Shown: piece after piece, positions 9,038-17,250 of the stretch
How positions within the stretch are numbered: position 1 is the first letter of the stretch
Layout: every line of letters starts with the position of its first letter
Source: Thalassobaculum sp. OXR-137
GTDB lineage: Bacteria > Pseudomonadota > Alphaproteobacteria > Thalassobaculales > Thalassobaculaceae
Length of the DNA stretch: 64,000 nucleotides
NCBI RefSeq assembly: GCF_034377285.1
Contig: NZ_CP139715.1
Span: forward strand, 3,394,001-3,458,000
Direction: 5' to 3'
Program-made: the position numbers and the translations under genes
The notes under the pieces: generated by a model
Databases searched by the model: none
What the model saw: the letters and a program-made list of their open reading frames with translations, nothing else
What the model was told of the DNA's origin: nothing

Positions 9038-10002
9038 CGGGTTTTGATCCTCGGGTCGATACGGCGATACACGAGGTCGGTAGCCAAGTTCATCACGACG
9101 ACCATCAGCGCTGAGAAGAACAGGATGCCGAGCAGCGTCGGCGTGTCCCGGCGCAGGATGCTGTCGAAGGCCAGCGTGCCGAGGCCGGGCCAGGCGAAGA
9201 CCGTCTCCACCAGCACCGCGCCCGAGATCACCTGACCGAACTGCAGCCCGGCGAAGGTCACCACCGGCAGGATCGCATTGCGCAGGGCGTGCTTGTAGAT
9301 CACCAGGCGGCGCGGCAGGCCCTTGGCCCGCGCCGTGCGCACGTAGTCGGAGCCCAGCACCTCCAGCATGCTGGCGCGCGACAGCCGGCTGTAGAAGGCG
9401 AGGTAGATCAGCCCCAGGGTCAGCGCCGGCAGCACCAGGTGGCGGGCGACATCCAGGACATAGCCCAGCGTGCTCTCAGAGCCCAGGGCGTCGGACATCC
9501 CGGCGATGGGAAAGATTGGGACCGCTACCGACAGCAGCAGGATCAGCATGATCCCGACCCAGAACACCGGTGCGGAAAACCCGGCGAGGGACAGGACGGT
9601 GACCAGATGGCTCAGCCAGGACGACCGGCGCTGGGCGGAGAACACGCCGAGCAGGGTGCCGATCACCGTGGCGGAAAACAGGGCGGTGACGACGAGCAGG
9701 AGGGTCGGGCCGATCCGGGCGAGGATCAGGTCGAGCACCGGCTGGTCGTAATAGTAGGAATGGCCGAAATCGCCCTGCAGCACGTTGCCGACATAGAGCG
9801 CGATCTGGACGTAGAGCGGCCGGTCGAGGCCCATGGACTGGCGCAGCTGCGCGATCAGTTCCGGCGTCGACCCGCCCATCTCGCCCACCAGCGTCTCCAC
9901 CGGATCGCCCGGTGCGAGGTGGATCATGGCGAAGTTGAGCACCAGCACCGCCAGGAGAAGGGCGGCGGCATTCGCGCTCTTTCTCAGGGTCTGCAGCAGC
10001 AC
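9034..10002 (-). CDS. Peptide-type ABC transporter permease (DppB-like)
   Basis: A 322-residue permease of the DppB/OppB group, with an N-terminal membrane anchor (ANAAALLLAVLVLNFAMIHL), the PGDPVETLVG motif after it, and an EAA loop reading DYVRTARAKGLPRRLVIYKHA. The GTG at 10002 is chosen because it has a GAGGA site about 7 bp upstream and gives the family N-terminus; upstream in-frame sequence runs into the binding-protein gene and is low quality. It forms the membrane channel with the DppC-like protein. Confidence 0.88.
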   Translation of the reverse strand: MLLQTLRKSANAAALLLAVLVLNFAMIHLAPGDPVETLVGEMGGSTPELIAQLRQSMGLDRPLYVQIALYVGNVLQGDFGHSYYYDQPVLDLILARIGPTLLLVVTALFSATVIGTLLGVFSAQRRSSWLSHLVTVLSLAGFSAPVFWVGIMLILLLSVAVPIFPIAGMSDALGSESTLGYVLDVARHLVLPALTLGLIYLAFYSRLSRASMLEVLGSDYVRTARAKGLPRRLVIYKHALRNAILPVVTFAGLQFGQVISGAVLVETVFAWPGLGTLAFDSILRRDTPTLLGILFFSALMVVVMNLATDLVYRRIDPRIKTR

Positions 10003-10035
10003 GGCCGGTCCTCGTCGGGGTTGCGTGGCATGGAA

Positions 10036-10065
10036 CCGGCCCTCCCGCTCATGGGGGAGGGCCGG
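10036..10065 (-). terminator. Intercistronic hairpin between binding-protein and permease genes
   Basis: An 11-bp perfect stem (CCGGCCCTCCC / GGGAGGGCCGG) with an 8-base loop lies between the binding-protein stop and the dppB-like start. Hairpins here commonly stabilise or partly terminate the upstream message so that the binding protein is made in excess; this role is inferred from position. Confidence 0.5.
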
Positions 10066-10079
10066 CCGGGACAGATGGA

Positions 10080-11693
10080 TCAGTCGTTCAGGTAGACGTC
10101 GTACCAGGGCGCCAGGGCACCGAACGGCGTGCTGGGCAGGTTGCCGACCCGGTCGGAATACACCGTCGCGGTGAAATCCTGCGGCATGTAGATGAACACC
10201 AGATCCTCCACGGCCTTGCGCTGGATCTTGGCATAGACCGCCTTGCGCGCCTCGATATCGGTCTCCACCGCGGCCGCCGCCAGCATCTCGTCCATCGCCG
10301 GGTCGCAATAGCCCTGGGTATTCGCCCAGATCACGTTCCGGATGTTGTCGCAGGCGAAGTGCCGGTGCACGCCGATGGTCGGGTCCGGGTAGTTGAACGA
10401 GCCGTTCATGGTCGCCTCGTAGTCGAACGCGGCGATGCGCTTCACCCAGGTGCCGAAGTCGGGAGCCCGGCGCAGCTCGACGCCGATGTTCAGCTTCTTC
10501 AGGGTCGCCTGGATGTACTCGGCCATCGGCACATGCGCCTGGATCGCCCAGCTCGGCACGTCCAGGGTGAAGGAGAAGCGGGTGCCGTCGGCGCCGACGG
10601 GATATCCCGCCTCGTCCAGCATGGCCCCGGCCTTCTCCATGTCGCGGGCGAAGCCCGGGACGTCCGGCGAGTAGAACGGGTTGCCCGTATGCAGTGGACC
10701 CGTGCCCGGCACCGTGCGGCCGCCGAAGATCACCTTGGCCAGGAAGTCGGTGTCGATGGCGAGCGCCAGCGCGTGGCGGACCTTCGGATCGCTGAACGGC
10801 TTGTTGCGCAGGTTGAGCTCAAGATAGTGGATATAGCCGATGGCGCCGTAGCCGTCGGTCGTGATGTTCACGCCCCTGGCGGCTTCGAGACGCTTGGCGT
10901 CGGTCGGGCGCACGCCGGAGAAGGGGGCGAGGTCGATTTCACCCTTCTCGAGCATCAGGACGCGGGTCAGCGGGTCCTTCACCACCGGGAAGACGATGCG
11001 GTCGAGATACGGCCTGTCCTTGACGAAGAAATTTTCGTTCTTCACCAGCACCAGACGTTCAGCCGGGTTGTTTTCCTCGACCTTGAACGGGCCGGAGCCG
11101 ACCACGTTCTCCATGTTGCGTGGGTGCTGCTTCAGTTCCTGGCCGTCGCCATAGACATGCTTCGGCAGGATCGGCATCAGCAAGGGCTGCAGCGACAGCA
11201 GCAGGCCCGGCACCGGCTGGTCCAGCTTGAACACCACCGTGGCCGCGTCCGGGGTTTCGACCGCGGCGACATGGCCGAACATGGCCTTGCCGAAGGGGTG
11301 GTTCGCCTTCGTCGTTTCCAGGGAGAACTTCACGTCCTCCGAGGTGATCGGCTGGCCGTCATGGAACGCCGCGCCCTCCACCAGGGTGAAGGTGACCGAG
11401 AGCTGGTCGTCGGCGACCGACCAGGATGTCGCCAGGTACGGCTCGATCGTGTAGTCGGCGCCCACCTGGATCAGGCCGGCGAAGATTTGCGAGCCGGGCA
11501 TGCCCGTGGCCGACCCGGACTGCACCGCCGGGTTGAGGCTGCGGAAGCCCGAGGTGAAGGAGGTCAGCGTCCCCCCGGCCTTCGGCTCGGCATGTGCGGC
11601 GGGCGCCAGCGCCAAAACGGCGGCCACCGCCATGGGGGCGAGGCCGGCCAGTCCCTTCATGCCGGCCAGTCCCTTCATGAACGTCAATCCCAT
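10080..11693 (-). CDS. ABC transporter substrate-binding protein, family 5 (DppA/OppA-like)
   Basis: A 537-residue periplasmic solute receptor. Residues 1 to about 35 are a signal peptide (GLAPMAVAAVLALAPAAHA), followed by the SBP_bac_5 fold with typical stretches (LATSWSVADDQLSVTFTLV, DVKFSLETTKANHPF, HALALAIDTD). ATG 11693 is chosen for its AGGAG site 7-8 bp upstream. The signal-peptide n-region carries an exact 18-bp tandem duplication giving MKGLAG twice. It is the first gene of an operon with both permeases, both ATPases and a dimethylglycine-dehydrogenase-like enzyme, which suggests an amino-acid-derived or N-methylated substrate rather than ordinary peptides. Confidence 0.9.
   Translation of the reverse strand: MGLTFMKGLAGMKGLAGLAPMAVAAVLALAPAAHAEPKAGGTLTSFTSGFRSLNPAVQSGSATGMPGSQIFAGLIQVGADYTIEPYLATSWSVADDQLSVTFTLVEGAAFHDGQPITSEDVKFSLETTKANHPFGKAMFGHVAAVETPDAATVVFKLDQPVPGLLLSLQPLLMPILPKHVYGDGQELKQHPRNMENVVGSGPFKVEENNPAERLVLVKNENFFVKDRPYLDRIVFPVVKDPLTRVLMLEKGEIDLAPFSGVRPTDAKRLEAARGVNITTDGYGAIGYIHYLELNLRNKPFSDPKVRHALALAIDTDFLAKVIFGGRTVPGTGPLHTGNPFYSPDVPGFARDMEKAGAMLDEAGYPVGADGTRFSFTLDVPSWAIQAHVPMAEYIQATLKKLNIGVELRRAPDFGTWVKRIAAFDYEATMNGSFNYPDPTIGVHRHFACDNIRNVIWANTQGYCDPAMDEMLAAAAVETDIEARKAVYAKIQRKAVEDLVFIYMPQDFTATVYSDRVGNLPSTPFGALAPWYDVYLND
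11643..11678. repeat. 18-bp perfect tandem duplication in signal-peptide coding sequence
   Basis: The unit GCCGGCCAGTCCCTTCAT occurs at 11643-11660 and again at 11661-11678. It duplicates six residues (MKGLAG) and an in-frame ATG at the start of the binding protein, so it may be a slippage product and offers an alternative start codon. Confidence 0.85.
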
Positions 11694-11840
11694 GCTATCG
11701 CTCCTGTCCCAGTGCCGGTTTCCGGCGGAATTCGTGATTGAATTCGAGGCTTTGGCGCTGCTGCGGTCTGGTCGCAAAGGGCTTTGGACACCCCCGTCCC
11801 TTTGACGTCATAGTCGCGGAGAAGCGCGCCTGTTCCGTGA

Positions 11841-11881
11841 AGCGTTGTAGGTGGCGTGAAAAAATGCAACGCTTTTTTCAC
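11841..11881. promoter_or_regulatory. Nested inverted repeats in the divergent ABC-importer/XRE-cupin control region
   Basis: GTGAAAAAA at 11856-11864 and TTTTTTCAC at 11873-11881 form a 9-bp inverted repeat with an 8-base spacer. A second pair, AGCGTTG (11841-11847) and CAACGCT (11867-11873), overlaps it. The site lies between the divergent starts at 11693 and 11906, the natural place for an operator of the adjacent HTH-cupin regulator. Assignment as operator is inferred. Confidence 0.5.
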
Positions 11882-11905
11882 AGACATGAAATTACCTGGA
11901 ACAAA

Positions 11906-12523
11906 ATGCCGGAATTTGAAAACTCTTCTCCTGGGATCGACCCGGAGGGCATCGGCGGGCCGAGCGAGCAGATCGGCAAGCAGATCCGCGACCTTCGCAA
12001 GGCGCGCGGGCTGACCCTGACCGACCTGTCCTCGACGGTCGGCTGTTCGGTCGGGCATCTGAGCGAGCTGGAACGGGGCGGGGGCCGGATCCGGCTGGAC
12101 GTGCTCGACCGGATCTCCCGCGCCCTGGATGTCTCGATCAGCTACTTCTTCTCCGCCCCGGACCCGACGGAGAATCCGGAGAGCGAGATCGTCGTGCGCA
12201 AGGCGCAGCGCCGCGAGATCAACCTCCGCCAATCGGGCGTCCGCGAAGAGCTTCTGTCGCCGCACCTGACCGGCCAGTTGGAAATGGTGCTGACGACCTT
12301 CTCTCCCGGTGCCGGCACCGGCGAGGGCGGGCGCCAGCGCAAGGGCGACGAGGGCGGGCTGGTCCTGTCCGGCACCCTGGAACTCAAGGTCGACGACCGC
12401 GAGACCATCCTGCTCAAGGCCGGCGACAGCTTCCAGCTCACCGGCAACGGCCGCCACTGGTGCCACAACCCCGGCCCGGACGATGCGGTCATCGTCTGGT
12501 CGTTCAGCCACGGCAATTTCTGA
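11906..12523 (+). CDS. XRE-family transcriptional regulator with C-terminal cupin domain
   Basis: A 205-residue regulator. Residues about 23-78 are a lambda-repressor-like HTH (IGKQIRDLRKARGLTLTDLS, then GHLSELERGG); residues about 125-200 are a small cupin barrel (LVLSGTLELKVDDRETILLK, GDSFQLTG). This SinR/PuuR-like architecture usually senses a small amine or amino-acid metabolite in the cupin. The ATG at 11906 is the most family-like start; an upstream in-frame ATG at 11864 lies inside the inverted repeats. It is divergent from the ABC importer operon and 17 bp upstream of the amidohydrolase, so it probably controls both. Confidence 0.86.
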   Translation: MPEFENSSPGIDPEGIGGPSEQIGKQIRDLRKARGLTLTDLSSTVGCSVGHLSELERGGGRIRLDVLDRISRALDVSISYFFSAPDPTENPESEIVVRKAQRREINLRQSGVREELLSPHLTGQLEMVLTTFSPGAGTGEGGRQRKGDEGGLVLSGTLELKVDDRETILLKAGDSFQLTGNGRHWCHNPGPDDAVIVWSFSHGNF

Positions 12524-12540
12524 CGAAAGGTCACCGCATC

Positions 12541-14187
12541 ATGGACCTGACGGTCTTCGTCGCCCGCTCTATCCGCACGATGAACGCATCCATGCCGCAG
12601 GCGACGGCCGTGGCGGTCGCTGACGGCCGGATCGTGGAGGTCGGTTCGCTGGAGAGCCTGAAGCCCTGGCTCGACGCCCATCCGCACCGGACCGACCGGA
12701 CCTTCGAGAACCATGTGTTGATGCCGGGTTTCATCGACCCGCACCTGCACCCGACCCTGGGCGCGATCCTGATGCCCTGCCATTTCATCACCGCTATGGA
12801 GTGGGTGCTGCCGGACCGGACCTGCCCCGCCGTCACCAGCCATGCGGCCTATCTGGCTCGGCTCGAGGAGATCGAGGCCGGCATGGCCGATGCCGACGAG
12901 GTGCTGATCACCTGGGGCTTCCACCGGATCTGGCACGGCAATGTCGACCGCGAGGCGCTGAACCGGGTCTCCGGCACGCGGCCGATCTTCGTGTGGCAGC
13001 GCTCGTTCCACGAGATCATCGCCAATGACGCGGCGATCGACTGGATGGGCATCGACCGGGCCGATCTGGAGCGTCATCCGCAGATCGACCTGGCCTCCGG
13101 CCGGTTCTACGAGACCGGGCTCGCCGTCGCCATGAAGGCGGTGAACCGCATCGTGCTGGAGCCGACCCGCTTCGCTCAAGGGCTGGAGCTGGTGAAGCGC
13201 ACGGTCCATCTCGGCGGCCACACCACCATCGGCGAGCTGGCCTATCCGCTGGCCGACGACGCGCGGGAATGGGACGTGCTGGTGAACAGCCTGGAGCGCG
13301 ACGATGTGCCGTTCCGCATGAAGCTGATCCCGCGGGCGGCCCTGCGCGGCACCTGGGGCGGCGATGTGAGCCAGGACCTGGCGCGGGTGGAGGCCTATGC
13401 GACGCGCGGTACCCACCGGCTGTTCTTCGGCAATGCGGTGAAGCTGTTCGCCGATGGCGGCTTCTTCGCCGAGCTGATGCAGATGCGCGATCCCGGCTTC
13501 ATCGACGGCCACCACGGCGAATGGCTCACCGAGCCGGCCAATTTCGAGGCGCTGGCCCGGGCGTTCTGGCTGCAGGGCAAGCAGCTCCACGTCCACTGCA
13601 CCGGCGACATGGGCGTGGAACTGGCCCTGGACGTGCTGGAGAAGCTGCAGGCGGAGAAGCCGCGCTTCAACCACCGCTTCACCATCGAGCATTTCGGCGT
13701 CTCCAACCCGGAGCAGGTCCGCCGCATGACGGATCTCGGCGCCATCGTCTCGGCCAATGTCTATTACGTGCACGAGCTGGGCGAGGCGTATTGGATCAAC
13801 TCCATCGGCTATGAGCGGGCCTCGCAGATGGCGCGGCTCGGCACGCTGGAGCGGGAAGGGGTGACCTTCGCGGTGCATTCCGACTTCACCATGGCCCCGG
13901 CGATGCCGCTGAACTCGGCCTGGGTGGCGGTGAACCGGATCGCGGAATCCGGGGCCGTGCTCTGCGCCGAGGAACGGACCTCGGTCGAGGCCGCCATGCG
14001 GGCGATCACCATCGACGCCGCCTATGTGCTGGGGCTGGAGGACAGCATCGGGTCCATCCGCGCCGGCAAGAAGGCCGACTTCACCGTGCTGGAGGCCGAT
14101 CCCTTCGAGGTGGCGCCGGAATCGCTCAAGGACATCCCGATCTGGGGCACCGTGTTCGAGGGCACCCCGTTCCCGATTACGCCATGA
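12541..14187 (+). CDS. Amidohydrolase family protein (YtcJ-like, Amidohydro_3)
   Basis: A 548-residue metal-dependent hydrolase. The N-terminal urease-like beta sandwich (VFVARSIRTMN, AVADGRIVEVGSL) leads to the metal-binding HxH motif in GFIDPHLHPTL (about residues 63-73); further ligands are in QLHVHCTGDMG, HRFTIEHFGVS and AVHSDFTMAP. The C-terminus returns to the sandwich (GSIRAGKKADFTVLEADPF). Such enzymes hydrolyse C-N bonds of amides or cyclic amides. It starts 17 bp after the XRE-cupin gene and its stop overlaps the CobW-like start (ATGA), so metal loading by the CobW protein is plausible. Substrate unknown. Confidence 0.85.
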   Translation: MDLTVFVARSIRTMNASMPQATAVAVADGRIVEVGSLESLKPWLDAHPHRTDRTFENHVLMPGFIDPHLHPTLGAILMPCHFITAMEWVLPDRTCPAVTSHAAYLARLEEIEAGMADADEVLITWGFHRIWHGNVDREALNRVSGTRPIFVWQRSFHEIIANDAAIDWMGIDRADLERHPQIDLASGRFYETGLAVAMKAVNRIVLEPTRFAQGLELVKRTVHLGGHTTIGELAYPLADDAREWDVLVNSLERDDVPFRMKLIPRAALRGTWGGDVSQDLARVEAYATRGTHRLFFGNAVKLFADGGFFAELMQMRDPGFIDGHHGEWLTEPANFEALARAFWLQGKQLHVHCTGDMGVELALDVLEKLQAEKPRFNHRFTIEHFGVSNPEQVRRMTDLGAIVSANVYYVHELGEAYWINSIGYERASQMARLGTLEREGVTFAVHSDFTMAPAMPLNSAWVAVNRIAESGAVLCAEERTSVEAAMRAITIDAAYVLGLEDSIGSIRAGKKADFTVLEADPFEVAPESLKDIPIWGTVFEGTPFPITP

Positions 14188-15095
14188 CGCGGCGGATCCC
14201 GGTCACGGTCCTGTCCGGCTATCTGGGGGCGGGGAAGACGACCCTCATCAACCACGTGCTGGCGGAGCCCCATGGCCGGCGGGTGGCGGTGCTGGTCAAC
14301 GATTTCGGTCCGATCAACATCGATGCCCGGCTGATCGGCTCGCGGGACGCGACGACCATCGAGCTGACCAACGGCTGCGTGTGCTGCACCATCGGCGACG
14401 ACATGGGCGAGGCGCTGACCGCGGTTTCGGAGTGGCTGGAGCCGCCGGACCATGTGCTGGTGGAGGCGAGCGGGGTGGCCGAACCGGCCCGCATCGCCCG
14501 CGCTGCCGGCTACTGGCCGGGGTTCGAGCTGGACGCGGTGATCGTCGCCGCAGATGCGGAGACGGTTCAGGACCGCGCCGGGGACAAGTTCGTGGGGACC
14601 TTGGTGCGCAGCCAGCTCCGCAGTGCGGATATCGTGGCGCTGACCAAGACGGATCTGGTGGCGCCGGAGTCAGTGGACGAGGTCCGACGCTGGATCGCCT
14701 GCCAGGCGCCGCAGGCGAGCCGGGTCGAGGCGGTCCACGGGTGCGTGCCGGCCGGCATCGTGTTCGGCCGCAAGGGCGACGGGCTGCGGCTGGAGGCGGG
14801 GGAGGAGGCGCATCCCCACGCCCATCACGCCACGGCCTGCTGGCGGCCGGCGGGATCGGTCGATGTCGCGCTGCTGTCGCACCTGCTTGCCGACTTGCCG
14901 GATACGGTGCATCGGGCCAAGGGGCTGGTGGTGGATCGGGAGAGCGGGGAGGGCAGGCTGGTGCAGGCGGTCGGGCGGCGCTGCGAAATCACGCCTCACG
15001 AGGGTCCGGTCGATCCGACGCTGGTACTGATCTCGACGGGCGGCCGGGAGGAACTCGACGCGGTCTGTGCCCGATTGGACAGGGCGTGCGCTTGA
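14184..15095 (+). CDS. CobW/COG0523-family GTP-binding metallochaperone
   Basis: A 303-residue G3E-family GTPase. It shows Walker A GYLGAGKTTL (residues about 12-21), the metal-binding CVCC motif at about 65-68, the guanine-specificity motif TKTD, a histidine-rich run (HPHAHH) in the middle and a CobW C-terminal domain. Members deliver zinc or cobalt to client enzymes. Its start overlaps the stop of the amidohydrolase by 4 bp, making that hydrolase the likely client; this link is inferred from the operon. Confidence 0.86.
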   Translation: MTRRIPVTVLSGYLGAGKTTLINHVLAEPHGRRVAVLVNDFGPINIDARLIGSRDATTIELTNGCVCCTIGDDMGEALTAVSEWLEPPDHVLVEASGVAEPARIARAAGYWPGFELDAVIVAADAETVQDRAGDKFVGTLVRSQLRSADIVALTKTDLVAPESVDEVRRWIACQAPQASRVEAVHGCVPAGIVFGRKGDGLRLEAGEEAHPHAHHATACWRPAGSVDVALLSHLLADLPDTVHRAKGLVVDRESGEGRLVQAVGRRCEITPHEGPVDPTLVLISTGGREELDAVCARLDRACA

Positions 15096-15108
15096 ATAGT
15101 CCCCCCGA

Positions 15109-15223
15109 TCGTCATCCCGGACAGGCCCGGACTTGATCCGGGACCGGGCCGGGACCCAGTCGCGCATATGGCCACGGTCCCGGGCAGCCTCCGGGTCGGG
15201 CCCGGACGCTCCCGGGATGACGA
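15109..15223. repeat. Intergenic inverted repeat (REP-like palindromic element)
   Basis: TCGTCATCCCGG at 15109-15120 and its exact complement at 15212-15223 bound a GC-rich segment with further internal dyads (AGGCCCGGA / TCGGGCCCGG). The element fills the gap between the convergent CobW-like and hisE genes. Its arm (GTCATCC with flanking GGG) is shared with a palindrome inside the IS21 leader at 32587-32620, suggesting a dispersed family in this genome. Confidence 0.65.
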
Positions 15224-15239
15224 GGTTTGTTTTGGGAGG

Positions 15240-15551
15240 TCACTTCGGCCATTTCCCCGCGATGCCGAGATCGCGCTCGCGTTCCTGCATCTCGTGCCAG
15301 ACCTCCGCCGGCGTGATGCCCATCCAGACCCACAGCACCGTCAGATTGTAGAGCAGGTCGGCGGACTCCCGGATCACCCCGTCGCGGTCGGCGACGGCGG
15401 CGTCGAGCGCCACCTCCGCGGCTTCCTCGACCACCTTCTTGGCGATCTTCGGGTTGCCGTCGCGCAGGAGCTGGGCGGTCCGGTTTCCCACCTTGGTATC
15501 CGCGCGGGAGGTCTGGACCATCTCGAAGAGCTGGTCGATCGGATGGGTCAT
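15240..15551 (-). CDS. hisE: Phosphoribosyl-ATP diphosphatase
   Basis: A 103-residue all-alpha NTP pyrophosphohydrolase that converts phosphoribosyl-ATP to phosphoribosyl-AMP in histidine biosynthesis. Key helices are visible: KIAKKVVEEAAEVALDA with the metal-binding glutamates, then VIRESADLLYNLTVLWVWMG. Length is normal for HisE. It is separated from other his genes, lying 15 bp after a Na/Pi cotransporter on the same strand, an unusual place for hisE; co-transcription with phosphorus genes is possible since the reaction releases pyrophosphate. Confidence 0.9.
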   Translation of the reverse strand: MTHPIDQLFEMVQTSRADTKVGNRTAQLLRDGNPKIAKKVVEEAAEVALDAAVADRDGVIRESADLLYNLTVLWVWMGITPAEVWHEMQERERDLGIAGKWPK

Positions 15552-15566
15552 GGGGTCTCCGCCGGT

Positions 15567-17207
15567 TTAGGCATCGATCAGGCGGCTTTCGGCGATCTGG
15601 CCGGTCGATTCCAGGATCGGATAGGCCACCGAGGTGATGTGGCTGTTGATCCGCTTCAAGTCCCGCAGCACGTCCAGGTGCAGCGACGAGCTGCCCAGGG
15701 AGTCTGGGCGACCGTCGCGGATGCGGGCGTAGTGGGCTTCGGCGAATTTCTGCTCCAGCTCGCGGATATGGACCTTCTGCTCCATCAGCCGGCGGGCCAG
15801 CAGGGCATCGCCGGTCATGAACACGCTGAGCGCCAGCTTCAGATTGGCGACGACCTCGCCATGCATGGCCTGCAGCTCGGACATTCCGGCCTCGGAGAAG
15901 CGGGTGCCGTCCTTGATCTTCTTGGCGGCCAGCTCCAGCAGGTTCTTGTCGATGATATCGCCGATATGTTCCAGGTTCGTGGTGAAGGTCAGGATCTCGA
16001 CCACGCGCCGGCTCTCCTTGGGGTCCAGCTCCTGGCGCGACAGCCGGGTTAGGTAGAGCTTGACCGCCTCGTGCAGCACGTCGACCACGTCGTCGTCGCG
16101 CTCGATCTCCTTGATCAGGTCGGTGCGGCCGTTCTTGAACACCTCCATGGTGCGCTCGAGCATCGACTCCACCGTGTCGCCGATCCGCAGGGTCTCGCGG
16201 GCGGCGCTGGACAGGGCGACCCCGGGGGAATCGAGGTCGGACTCCTCCAGATGCTTCGGCGCCTTGGCGTCCTCCACCGTCGGTCGGTCGGGCAGCATCC
16301 GCGTCACCAGCGAGGCGACGATGCCGACAAACGGCAGGAACAGCAGCGCCACCGCCAGGTTGAAGCCGGTATGGAAGTTGGCGATCATCCGGGCCGGATC
16401 GTCGGACACGTCGCGCAGATAGGGGATGATCCACGGGACCATCCAGAACACCAGCGCGACGCCGGCGGTCCGCATCATCAGGTTGCCCAGCGGAATGCGC
16501 CGGGCCGAGGGGTCGGCGCGCCAGTTCATCGCCACCGGCGTGATGGAGCTTCCGATATTGGCGCCCAGCACCAGCGCCATGGCGAGCTGCACCTCCACCA
16601 CATGCAGCGACACGAGGGTCATGACCAGGACGATCACGGTCAGGCTGGAATGGGCGAGCCAGGCCAGCGCCGCGCCGAGCAGGATGGCCAGAACCGGCTC
16701 GTTCACCATCGGCGCCAGCAGGACCGACAGGGTCGGCCCCTCGCGCAGCGGCACCGAGGCCAGCATCACCATCTTGATCGCCAGCAGCATCAGGCCGAGG
16801 CCGATCAGCACCCGGGCCATCGCCCGGCGGCGAGAATCGTCTGACGACAGGAAGACCGTCACGCCGACGAACAGGAAGAGGGGCGAGATCCAGGAGACGT
16901 CGAAGGCGAGCACCTGGACCACGACCGTGCTGCCCACATCGGCGCCCAGCATGATCGCCAGGCCGGCCGGCACCGCGATCATCTTGCGGCCGCCGAAGGA
17001 GCCGACGATCAGGGCGGTGGCCGTACTGCTCTGCAGGAAACCGGTGACCGCGAACCCGGTGAAGAACGAGGTCAGCCGGTTCCGGGTCGCCGCCGCGATG
17101 CCGCGCCGGATCGCCGAGCCGAAGGCCCGGGTGATTCCGGTCCGCACCATGCGCACGCCCCACAGGAGCAGGGCGACGCCGCCGGCGATTTCAATGAGCA
17201 GATGCAT
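15567..17207 (-). CDS. Na/Pi cotransporter family protein with PhoU-like domain
   Basis: A 546-residue membrane protein. Two Na_Pi_cotrans repeats occupy about residues 5-300, with the QSSTA-type motif in GFLQSSTATALIVGSF and a divergent second copy around AHSSLTVIVLV; a cytoplasmic PhoU-like helical domain follows (about 350-540). Members import phosphate with sodium. It lies 43 bp downstream of the phosphonate-type ABC genes on the same strand and upstream of hisE, extending the phosphorus operon. Confidence 0.88.
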   Translation of the reverse strand: MHLLIEIAGGVALLLWGVRMVRTGITRAFGSAIRRGIAAATRNRLTSFFTGFAVTGFLQSSTATALIVGSFGGRKMIAVPAGLAIMLGADVGSTVVVQVLAFDVSWISPLFLFVGVTVFLSSDDSRRRAMARVLIGLGLMLLAIKMVMLASVPLREGPTLSVLLAPMVNEPVLAILLGAALAWLAHSSLTVIVLVMTLVSLHVVEVQLAMALVLGANIGSSITPVAMNWRADPSARRIPLGNLMMRTAGVALVFWMVPWIIPYLRDVSDDPARMIANFHTGFNLAVALLFLPFVGIVASLVTRMLPDRPTVEDAKAPKHLEESDLDSPGVALSSAARETLRIGDTVESMLERTMEVFKNGRTDLIKEIERDDDVVDVLHEAVKLYLTRLSRQELDPKESRRVVEILTFTTNLEHIGDIIDKNLLELAAKKIKDGTRFSEAGMSELQAMHGEVVANLKLALSVFMTGDALLARRLMEQKVHIRELEQKFAEAHYARIRDGRPDSLGSSSLHLDVLRDLKRINSHITSVAYPILESTGQIAESRLIDA

Positions 17208-17250
17208 TCGGGTTTCCCGCGGTCACGACCGGGGCGGCCGCGACGGTTCC

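Noticed and set aside
10359-11741. A 460-codon plus-strand frame opposite the substrate-binding protein gene
   Set aside because: Stop-free antisense frames are common in GC-rich genes; the sequence is low complexity and lacks any recognisable domain.
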